Position numbers and translations under genes: made by a program. From NCBI GenBank assembly GCA_921293015.1, contig OV121090.1, positions 16,647,304 through 16,711,303 on the forward strand: 64,000 nt of DNA, read 5' to 3'. The notes beneath the pieces were generated by a model, which saw only the letters and a program-made list of their open reading frames with translations, made no database searches and was not told the origin of the DNA. How positions within the stretch are numbered: the first letter of the stretch is position 1; every line of letters starts with the position of its first letter. Source of the DNA: Phorcus lineatus. Its lineage: Eukaryota > Mollusca > Gastropoda > Trochida > Trochidae. Positions 9,511-20,731 of the stretch are shown here, one piece after another.

Positions 9511-12463
9511 TAATGATATTTTAACATTTTCAAAGGGGCCTTGTTTATGTTGGGGACCTCACTCTATATCTAGACTTTTAAAGGATCTGAACCTTGAACC
9601 TGAAGCGACAACATGGATCTGCCAGTGACAATGATTTCTACAAAATAGATTACTATTGTGCCAAAAAAAAAAACTTTGAAAAGCTTGAAAAAGTAATCAT
9701 AGGTTGCCTAAATACTGGGGCCACCTGAAAAATTTGCGACACCACGCATTAACGTATTTACACCTATCTATATACTATGTTGAAATTCAGTGTTTCTGGT
9801 TTAGGCTATCACTCCAGAAACTGTCATTTAATTGTGTTTTTAAATAGTATTAGTGTGTTTGCCAGTCTCACAAACCACAGAGAGAGAATCTTTCATCCAG
9901 TTGATCCCAGATTTTTTGATAGAATTATCCTTTAAACAATCAAATTAAACAATTACCATTCTTTAGACACATAATTGATGTTTTATTTATCACATTAAAA
10001 AATAACTGTACCTTCAATCAACAATCTCAATGATTTGTAGAGATGAGCTTTTTTAACTTCAATAAAATATCAAATTGATAAAAAAAATGTTGAAATCCTA
10101 ATAAAGCAGTATCTCTTTATTCTAATTATATGTAATTGTTTATACTGTCATCGTTAATAAACCGACAACAATGAAACAATGGGCTTGGTGCATTGTGTAG
10201 CCATTTAGTGCTTGGAAACTACATTCTTGGCATTCCAAGGGAGATAACAGCGCTCTCTTCCCCTTATGTGCGTCTTAATGGCGCAGTGTTATCAGAGAGA
10301 AAGGAGAATAAATGAGTAGGTGTTTCCCATTGAAAGTTAAGTGAGAGCATTTAAGGGTTCGTTATTTAATTCTGTATCGTACCGATTTTTAATTAATCAA
10401 ATTAATAAAAATCAGTTCCTTTCTGGAAACTTTTCAATGGATTTCATCACTCAAAATATGTTACACTGATGTGATTGTCAGTGAAGATTTGATAAAACTA
10501 TAGAACCTACAAATACTAATACAATTGTGAATTTTTTTAAATATACATTTTCCACATTTAAAAACTTTGGCATTATTTTATAGACTAAAATCATTCATAT
10601 GATTTCTAATTTCTAATCTTATTTCTCTTAAATGTTGAGATTATTTTTCGTATATCAAGAATCTTTACATTTCTTTTCATCATCTACGATAACTGGAAAT
10701 TTGTTTAGAAATTGTTTGTGTACTTACTAACACTGTATTATTCAAATACTTTTAATTTGGGGAAATTGATTTCATTATTCCTACTCATAATTTCTCATTA
10801 TTACCATACAAAAGAGATAATATGTATTTGAGTGGAAGTAAGAGCAATTTTCAATAACATATATACCAGGCACTTCTGTACAATCACTATTCCTTCATTG
10901 AAGACATCATATTCATTGATCAGAGATTGATCAGTTTTATTCTAAATGAAATAAATCACTGAATCAAATAATTGAAACATGATTTAGAAAAATTAACCTT
11001 TGTTATAAATATAACATATATATATAAATAAATCTTTGTTTGTATACAAACGGACTAATTGAGGTATAATTGAAGGGGAGAAAAGGACAGAGAGTACTAA
11101 CGAAGCTACAAGTAATAATTAGAAACTCAAGCCGTCCCTATCTGTTGTACTGCAACCAATACTGGGTCAGTATGTAACTTTTGACACACATGTATGACTA
11201 ATGTTGAGTCCTGCGTGATTAGTCTTACACACAGTCTCCATGATCAAAGTTCACCTTTAGTTCTGCAGGAGACATCAAACAAATCTTTATCAGAGCCCAT
11301 AAGTGGCACCTTTTGAGATGAAATGGTAAAAAAATCTGTGATCTACATTCCATTGTCACTTGTTTACTGGGTTAAATTCTGACACTCAAAATCATCAGTT
11401 TAAAGCACCTTTAGTTTGGGTGACATGCTTGCCAAAACTGCAATACAAAGAATCTGTACATAGGACCAGTGTTTCTTGAGAAAGGAAAATAAAACGTTTT
11501 TTCTGTACAATAGAGAGAAGAACAAAGTGACAAAAGAACAGACTAAACATTTGCAAACTGAGATCAAATTTGAACGGTAGACTCTTCAACAGGTCATATT
11601 TCAAACGTGATTAAGAAAGTTCTTTTCACTCTGTAGGTAATTTTCAGTACAAAAAACCTCCTTATATTCACCTAAAAAAAACTTTGTTTGAGAAAGGTAT
11701 GCACAGCCTACACTGAGAGGAAGTTTTATCATTCATTCATAAACACTGTGGTTGATCCATCACAAAAATAATCTAAAAATTCAAATTCCGACTTTATGAA
11801 AATCTCTCACTTGGAACATTCAACAAAAGCATCCAAAAAATTTAGTCATTCAGTTTCTATCTTTTCATCCATACAAAAACTGTTATTGCTTTGATTCTGA
11901 AATAGGATGTTTATTCAATAAGTTATTATTTTTAGATGGCTGAAACTTATCATCTCTTTGTTTGAGGAAAGTGAAAATAACTTAATGATGAAAACAATGA
12001 GAAGATTGGCTTGCAACAGACATATTTGTTAAATTTGTCATCCTTTCGTTCTCCATTTTTAATGTTTCATCATTAACATATCAACAAATGAAAATTCAAT
12101 TTGTACTATTATGAACCTTTCAAATGTTTGTAACTGAAATTCTTTTTAAGTTGAAACAATAGCTTTGCATTCATCGTTTCATTCAGAATTAAACTGCATG
12201 AAATATAGGAAAACTACAACATGAACTGAATGTGGAGTTAAATTATCATGTTTCTTATGAAAGTAGAGGTGACAAGGGTTTTGATTTTGGCTTTGCTTGA
12301 TAAGAAATAGAAAACTTGAGCAACCCTGATTTAGATTGATATAGAACTGAGTCTTCAGGAACAGGCAGAACATTGTAATCTCTGATAATCTCATTTGATT
12401 TATAGAATGGAAACAAGGTCAATTTTTGTCTCATGATCATGATCTAAACTGACAGTTGTTAAC

Positions 12464-12491
12464 ATCACATCACATCACATCACATCACATT
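12464..12491 (+). repeat. (CACAT)n microsatellite
   Basis: Five to six perfect pentamer repeats in an otherwise plain AT-rich intron. Confidence 0.9.
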
Positions 12492-12808
12492 CATGCCATG
12501 TATAACAAAAATCTAGTTGAAAACAAAAAGGTCAGAGACTAGAATTGATAATTAGAAAATACATTCAATATAGTTTTCGGACAAATGTAACAAAGTCACA
12601 TTTTGGATTAAACTGTGAGCAAAAGTACAGATTGAAATGTTTAGATATATCTACATTACATATACTTTTATGAATATGAAATTCGATAAATAGAAACAGA
12701 CTTCCACTTTACCACAATCACTGTAAATCAAAATTAAACATGAAAATATTAATACGTATAATTTCCTAGAGACTTCAACTAAAGCACGGAGAAAGAGAGT
12801 TTACTCAC

Positions 12809-12915
12809 GTGTGTGGGACGGGATACAGTCCAGAGCAGTCTGAAGGCCTGCAGCTCCACACAGATAATGGTGACATTTTGGTCCTGGCGGCAACCGGATC
12901 CTCCAGAACAATACA
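12809..12915 (-). other. Candidate noncoding first exon of the SVEP1-like gene
   Basis: The stretch ends at a strong donor (ACACAC/GTGAGT, exon end at 12809) and sits about 25-30 bases downstream of a TATA box on the same strand. Coding exon 1 at 8622 begins with a 3' splice site just before its ATG, so an upstream exon is required. The sequence is GC-richer than its surroundings. The start near 12915 is only estimated from TATA spacing. It is open in more than one frame on both strands, so a coding exon of an unrecognised gene cannot be excluded. Confidence 0.35.
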
Positions 12916-12937
12916 CAGGTCCCCGGGGCACCTGCTT

Positions 12938-12948
12938 GTATATATAAC
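12938..12948 (-). promoter_or_regulatory. Candidate TATA box
   Basis: Minus-strand GTTATATATAC lies upstream of the candidate first exon. Such AT-rich strings occur by chance in this DNA; the support is its position relative to the GC-richer segment and donor downstream. Confidence 0.3.
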
Positions 12949-15390
12949 TTTTGGAGGAGAAGGATTAAACATGTAAATCATAATTAATATAAACTGATAT
13001 GAAATTATTTTGAATCAATATTTTATTTCTTAATTCCGTTTATTGTTTTGCACAAAGGATTTCTTTGCCATATTTGGGTTGAAAAATTAAAACAAATAAT
13101 TAAAGATTTTTTAATTGAATATATAATAGACAAATAAATGCATCTCAAGTAAACATGCATCACATATATAATATAACATACATAACAAAATAAAGGAAAG
13201 AACTTTTGTTTTTCTACTGATGATAACAATCATTGTAAAGTAAATTGATTCCCTAAGATTATTGAAGATGTGTGTCAAATATTTTAAAATGATCATGGAT
13301 TACCTATCCTGATAGTGACAACAGGTAAGTCATTGTATCACCGATTGTTTTTACACATAGATGGTGTTATATGTAATATGCATTTTAGATAACTACGAAA
13401 CAATCACTTTCTTCAATACAACGTTATCACAAAATCTAGATGAAAAAAAGAAGAAAATTCAAGCAAAGGATCTGAAAAACATAATATAAATGCCACTAAA
13501 GTAAAAACAAATCTAAATGTAATCTATTTTAGTATTCCATCCCTATCACATAAAATGCAAATCCCCTTTCATTTTGTCTAGATAGTTTACAATTCATATG
13601 AGTAAGTAATAACCCTACATGCTATTCACTAGTGGTGGATCCCTTATGAATTTGATATACTTGAGTATTAAGACATGGTCGTAACTTTATCGATATAAAC
13701 ATTTTTGTGAAAAGCAAGCATAGGGTTGTGACGCTCGAAGTTAAGGTGACATGGAGTATGTTTCATCATAATGTGGCTTGAATAAAGCCAAAATACCATT
13801 TGTCCTGAGGTAAGTTCAAATCACCTTTCTAAAATTTAATTTTTAAATCTGAACTGCCAAAATTACAATATTTTTCTTGTTATCAATTATAATCGAAAAA
13901 CAGCCATATAAAAGTTAAGAAGTAAAAATTCTGCTTCCCATTTACATGATTATATGTTATATTACTTACTTAACCCTATCAGCTCCTTTTTCTCTTATTA
14001 CCTGCTGTAAATAAGATTCCAAAACTACGTTTCCATCAGTGGTACTCGCCATTGTCCGTTTTTCGATCATAAATTATGACTCTAACCTGTTTATTGTCAC
14101 TTTGGTGAACTTATTGGCACTAAGATTCTTATTTTCAGAAACAAGCACTATTTCTTTAATGAATAACATCATTTATGATGTTTGACATATTTGACTCAAT
14201 CAACATACTCTGTGGCCCTTTAAGCATAAGGTGATGTTTGAAGACATGTACTTCTCTTTTAGGTAGGATTTGATTCGATTAAAATAAAATCTAAGGAAAT
14301 CAACAAATTTTTTTTAGAAAGGACACCAAGTATATAGACAATATTATCGAGAAATTATATTTCAATGATGATCCTTTCCACAGTGTAAAGCTTGCAATAC
14401 AGTTTGTTGACACACTGTTATACAAGCAGCACTATATCAAGGTTTTATATTCTATACTATTTCTAATTATTTGTAACTCTATGTTCATCTTAAAATGCAG
14501 ATTACGTGTGATTAGGTGAAGTGATATTTTGAACTGTGTGCAGTAAATCCAAGGGATAATTTGTGTTTATAAGACCAAGGATTTACTGCACTGCAATGCA
14601 TGGGTGATGGTGCTGTCTCCTAGTAATGAGAAGAATCATGAGATATAAGTGAAATTATATCATATATGTCAAACTTTTAACTTCACTAATCAATTACCAA
14701 TAACCTCAAATATATATATAAAAATCTTTTTTTTTCTTTGTGATATTATTGCTGTACATGTACTTGAGTTGACATAAATCAAATTAATAGACTGACAAGA
14801 TCCTATGGAACTACTCCAGTAGGAGTACCTTGCTGAGAAAGGGAAACAACTCTTCTGAGTATGAGACGCACCGTTATCTGCGGCAATAAAGAGATAGGGT
14901 TAAATTGAGGCTCTGAAATTTGTATCAAAACTAATACCATTTGTCCCTAATCTGAATGTCATAGAGTTTTAATAAAATGAAACATGTTCAAAGAAAATCT
15001 ATACTGTATGCAAAATTCCTAAGAGGTTAATACACAAGCTGTCATCTAGATTCAAGACTGCTTGTTGATTCTTGCGGTTAACTTTTGTTAGTATATTTTT
15101 ATAACACAGAATTTTTTGTTAATACTTTAAATTTACATTTTTATATTTTGATTATATAATGAATAACTATAGCTATATATTTAATATTTTTGGCTCACCC
15201 AAGGTGGCATTTTTATACTGATGGTCACCGTATATTACAGTGTATAAGGCGAGATTTTTTTTTACCATGTTTCAGACCTAAAAATTCTGAGGTGTGACGA
15301 TGATATGCCGGTCGAGGGAGAGGAACAGACAAGATTCAAACTGGATGCCATGATGTCAACTCATTGTCAAAATAACAAAATAAAATTCCT
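12949..15390. other. Intergenic AT-rich stretch between the divergent genes
   Basis: No convincing reading frame, RNA gene or repeat was recognised. It ends at the inverted copy B element. Confidence 0.5.
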
Positions 15391-15394
15391 TTAA

Positions 15395-16990
15395 AGAGGA
15401 GACGTAACGCATAATTGTGATTATTACAAATTATTATCTGTAGTCGCTTCACTTATAAGAATCAATAGAGCCAAAAAATCAGAAAATATACGCTTTAATT
15501 CGACTACTAGGAGACCTTTTATACCCCTGTTGTGGATAACCGCCTAATGAGCCTGGCGAACGCTTAGACAAAATCACCGAAGCATGACTCGAAGCCACGC
15601 CCAGTGTGTGACGTGTTAGTCGTCAGCTGAAAGTCCAGCCCTTTGATTTTCTCTGTATTTTTAAGCTAATTCAACAGCAAAATAGGGGCAATAGCATGAC
15701 CGAAATAATTCCAAAATATGATATGTAACTGCTTCATGATACCAACTTTCCCTCTTAGTCATTAAATCCATTTTGATTGGACTGTGACAATCCTTGGATG
15801 CGGTTTTCTTGGGTGGGTTTATATCAAAAAGGTTAAGAACTTGGTCGGTAAGAGATCCATTACTATGGGAAATCACGTAGTGTTACAACATTTAATATCA
15901 ATATGAAGTTCTAAATTGTCTCGAAAAAAATGAAGGTTTTTGTAATAAACAGGAGAGAATGTAAAAACTCGTTTAATGTTTACTGTAGAAAAAATAATTT
16001 TGTTTCACTTCACTTTATGACAACTTAGAACTTAGTGGATGATTTGTTTGTATTTAACTAACGTATATTATATATGTATTATTAGCTAGTATAACATCTC
16101 ACACCGTGTGGCAATAGCTTTGTCTTTGAAATTAACAATCAATGACATGAAAACATACGTGGCGCAAGCATTAGAAACATCATATGTAATCTAAAGAATG
16201 TTGGTACCCGTTATTCACGATGTACTTTTTTAAATGTGCGATCGTCCGTAGAAGTTCATGAGCCAAATCTCCTTCTCTAAATTTATTGGTTGAATATATA
16301 TTCTACAAGTTCATTGGTTCAAAATGACTGGACGCCGTGACAATAAACTAAGTATCAGTCAAATGCCAAGATTACGCCATTATGACAGGACATATATTCC
16401 GCTTGGTGGGTCTAAGGCGTTAAAATTCAAAAGGTACAATTAGAGACCATTAAATCAAGAATTGAAATTGAATGCGATAGGATTATATAACGGCCACCTG
16501 TGTCTCATAAAAAATAAGACTTTTTAAACCAGTCTGATTGTTGTGACAACATTTGGCAGACGTCGTAATTGATGTACACATGCTATGGGATAGTGCGCAT
16601 AGCATCACATTTAAACACTCTTTCGCTTGGAACAATACAAATAATTAAAGATATACTTAACATCAATTCATCGGAGGTTTGAGTTGCTTGGATGACTTTA
16701 GATATGTTTAAACAGTTGTTTAGAATGTGAGATTTTCTGTTGTTTTCTCATTAAGGAGGTTATACTTCCGCCGACTAGCACGTCACGCGGCAGGACACGC
16801 GGCTGGACACGCCTCAGTGACCACGGGCCAGTTCGGTTCTGTTCACTGGTGCTAATTAGCTAGTGATTGGAAAAAGCCGTATCAAAGTTGTTTATAGGCC
16901 GATTTCGAAAATTTAAACTCAAGTTACTGGCAAATTAGATTATGTATTTTATGAATCACGAAAGTTGCCATGGGTCATTTCAGTCGATCT
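15395..16990 (-). mobile_element. TTAA-flanked 1.6 kb interspersed repeat, copy B (inverted)
   Basis: Reverse-oriented partner of copy A, flanked by TTAA at 15391-15394 and 16991-16994. Its TATA box is at 15516-15523 (CTTTTATA on the plus strand). It contains a minus-strand open frame (15661-15876) whose middle, TDQVLNLFDINP through YHEAVTY, is also present in copy A, with an in-frame two-codon difference between them. It lies in the intergenic region between the two divergent genes. Confidence 0.6.
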
Positions 16991-16994
16991 TTAA

Positions 16995-18400
16995 TAATTG
17001 TTACAATTTTTACTCTTTTTTTTTACTTACTAATAATAGTTAGAAACTATTATGAAAATCTATGAAATGAGGATATGATTATCTGATTTTATAACGATTT
17101 TCAATTTTTGGAGTGTTATAGACTATATATCGTAGTCTATGCAGTTCCTTGTTCAAACTGATGGAAAAGATGTTGAGGGAACATCTTAGGGCACATCAAA
17201 TTTTTGGGGTCTCTTAAAACTTAAAACCAAAACTCATTGACAAAACATTTTTGAATTGGAAAGAAGAACTTGTTACATAATTTTTCATGTCCCTACATTT
17301 ATTATAAACAAGTAATGGTTATTGCTATCAAATTTATTATATTAAATGTCAAATGAAAAAAAGGTTGTATAATTTATAGACAAATATTTTTAACTGCCGA
17401 GTTTTCATAACTATGTCACACTTACTCATTTCTAAATATTCCTGTTCTATTGAGTATTAATATATTAATATGCAATTTCTAAGTCAGTAATAGAAAAATC
17501 CACTTTAATTGTGTAACATTGTTTTGTTTTAAAATAAATTTGAACAACAATGTAATCAATCATTTGAAATTTTATTATTTTTCTTACTTGGTAAAACCTT
17601 TTAAACAAATTATAAAACAATTTTATAAATATTTCATGACTTAGAAAAATAATTCAATTTGATATTAACTGAGCCATGCCTATTCCTAGATTGGTCACCA
17701 TTTCATTAACGATTTATGCTTTACAAAGAAACATCTCTATTCAATGCATGCACAAAGCATGCACGCACGTGAGTCATCCATTTCAGGCTGTCAATAGCTC
17801 TGCAGGCCTTTGGATGTCAATTCCACGGCACAAACAATCAATATGAAATGTTTGAAAACTCCAAACACCTTACATTCACAAAACCCTATTCCATGTGTTT
17901 TATGAATATTCTGGTATTTTTATCTCCCTCCATCCATTCCTGGCATTCATCTCCAAGCGCGTTAGATATCATCGAACGCTTCGATAATAAGCCAACGTGA
18001 ATCATATGCCCGAATCGGATGAAACTATTACACAAGACTTGTGTTTATAAATTGAAACCGAGTCCACGCTGCCGAAATTGATAGTGGTTTCTTTGCGTTT
18101 TCCTGAAATATCTTCTTAGCAAATATAAAAGTTTCGAGCTTTTGACAGCTGATTTGATTCTACGCCATATCAAAACAAGGCCATGTGTTCAATTTTAGGG
18201 TTGGACGATTCCATGATTTGACTAATACTAAAATAGTCATTCCACATAAATCTCAGTGTCAAATTCATGTACTTTAATACTTAATGTTAGATATGTAAGT
18301 ATTCAATGGTTATTGTTAAATATGAATTAGAATGTTACGATACGTTTATTATGTGAGAAGAGTGTAATAGCTGTTATGGAATAAATCCGACACCCCTGTT
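16995..18400. other. Intergenic sequence upstream of the LRP-like gene
   Basis: AT-rich, becoming more GC-rich towards 18.4 kb. I see no clear TATA box at a sensible distance from the first exon. The promoter of the plus-strand gene should lie here or in 18.40-18.66 kb, which includes a (CTG)5 run at 18451-18466. Confidence 0.4.
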
Positions 18401-18667
18401 TCAAAATGGACGCGACCCACACGGGAAATGAATGCTTCGCTAGCTGGAGTCTGCTGCTGCTGCTGCATGTGAAAAGCGGAGAACGGTACATTTTGAGTCA
18501 AGAGTGATCTACAAAGGATGGATAAGTTCGTGTGGATAACACAGTGATTTAACAGTGCATTTGGGTTGTGGTGTGTGGTTATCTCGAGAAATGGTCGTAC
18601 ACATCGACTGAAGGGGATTATATCGCAAAGCGTGCTGTCAACTTTGGCTCTGGAATACAACGCACCA

Positions 18668-18755
18668 ATGGGCCAATTTTCAAGTTTAGCAACGCTACCT
18701 TCGGCCGTATTATTTGTGTGGCTTTTTAACACAGTGTCTCAAATAGAGGCGAACG
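18668..18755 (+). CDS. LRP-like exon 1: signal peptide
   Basis: ATG at 18668 opens MGQFSSLATLPSAVLFVWLF, a hydrophobic core ending at about residue 20, then NTVSQIEAN and a donor (CG/GTAGGT) in phase 1. The frame is also open upstream to an ATG at 18566, but only the chosen start gives a normal signal peptide. Its final G joins AT of the next exon as GAT (Asp), which keeps the frame. An unspliced chance frame is possible because the nearest partner exon is 18 kb away. Confidence 0.6.
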
Positions 18756-20671
18756 GTAGGTGCATTGATTCTACTCTTTATCATATATTTATTATTCCTA
18801 ATTTTTGTGAAAAAAATAGAGCTTTGAAAAAAATCAGAAAGCCGAAGAAATTATGGAACAAAGGCAAAGTTCATCTGTACTTCTCGATGATGATAATATT
18901 AAATGTAAGTAATAGTATCAGGATGTTTAAAGTTTCAAATTCGTCTGCATATGATATAAGACTTAATGGGAATTTATAAGAAAAAGTTATAAAATGAGGT
19001 GCTTTGATCAAGAAGATTATAGTAAAGAGATCATTTCTTCGATTGTCATGACAACAAAGTAATTGATCACATCTTCCTTAATTTCATTATGCCATCAATT
19101 AAACAACCTGCATAACAGACAACCTTGAAAGTTGTTTGTAAATAATTGAAGTGGTAAACGATGAACCAGCAGCCCTGTCATCATACACCTTTCAATACAC
19201 ACAGACATGGTAATTGGTTAATGGATTGTGCTTGTATCAATAAGTGTCTGCCACAAGTCAAAGACAACAGACACAATGCATGAAATAACATATCTATAAT
19301 ATTGACGTACAGGTTTGTCGCTATCAAAATCAAAACAAAATCTGGCTTCGATGAATAAACCTTCTTACTTCATCAAGTGGATGTCGAAACAAGATTTGAT
19401 GTGTGATGTTAAAGAATTCTTGGTAATGGTGTCTGTTCTAATGATAGGAAAAATTGGTAAGTGTGTATTCAAAACTACTGTCTTATAAATGACTGACTTA
19501 CATTATTAAGAAAATCCCTGGCATTATTGATATTTGAAATAAAAAATGTGTAAAAAGATATGGATATAGTTTAATTTTAGAAGTGTGAGACAATGGGTAA
19601 CCTTTTCTATTAATTAAAGATTCAGATGTCTAGACATGCTTAGAGAGAATAAAAGATCCTCATTTGTTGATGATGGACTGATCGAGTTATGATCTTATCT
19701 ATATTCCAGTTGTCTTCATCAGTTAATCATTAACAATGTATTGATTGCACATAAACATTCAAACTTGGGAGTAAATTTGTCTTTACTATTTGGGTTGCAG
19801 ATGATATGTCAAGGTTAGCATGGATTCAGTAATTACAAGTTAATCAGTTAATTGTTAATCATTAATTGGTGTCTGTTTGAACAAAGACCGTTCGTAGGGG
19901 TGGATACAAGGTCAAATATTCTATAAAGTTGCTGACAGTGCATGATTTTTTCTTACTAAATCCATGGTTACAATGTTTAGGGCATTATTTCTAAATATAA
20001 TATTATTTCTGATTAATGGTCTAGAATTAAGCCAGTGGTTGTATATTAATGATTAGGAATTAAGCCAGTGGTTGTATATGGATGATTAGGAATTAAACCA
20101 GTGGTTGTATATGGATGATTAGGAATTAAACCAGTGGTTGTATATGGATGATTAGGAATTAAACCAGTGGTTGTATATGGATGATTAGGAATTAAACCAG
20201 TGGTTGTATATGGATGATTAGGAATTAAACCAGTGGTTGTATATGGATGATTAGGAATTAAACCAGTGGTTGTATATGGATGATTAGGAATTAAACCAGT
20301 GGTTGTATATTAATGATTAGGAATTAAGCCAGTGGTTGTATATGGATGATTAGGAATTAAACCAGTGGTTGTATATGGATGATTAGGAATTAAACCAGTG
20401 GTTGTATATGGATGATTAGGAATTAAACCAGTGGTTGTATATGGATGATTAGGAATTAAAGATAATGTAGGGACTCATAATCTTCCATTTTGAAAAAAAG
20501 GTATTAAGACTAAAAAAAATATGATATTACTGTTGTTTTCAAAGAACCTCTGGTTAGTTTCATTAGTAACTGAAACATATTATGCTGTCAATTTATATGT
20601 GACTCTGCAACCATGGGAAAATATATAAAAGAGTTGACACATAGAAGCATTCTGGTTTTTGTACACTATTG

Positions 20672-20731
<60 letters not shown>

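Larger units (their letters stand above)
8623..12808 (-). other. Probable 5' UTR intron of the SVEP1-like gene
   Basis: The 3' splice site before the start codon shows that an intron ends at 8623; its 5' end at 12808 depends on the candidate first exon. It contains a probable interspersed repeat (9108-9510) and a CACAT microsatellite (12464-12491). The rest is AT-rich and featureless to me. Confidence 0.45.
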
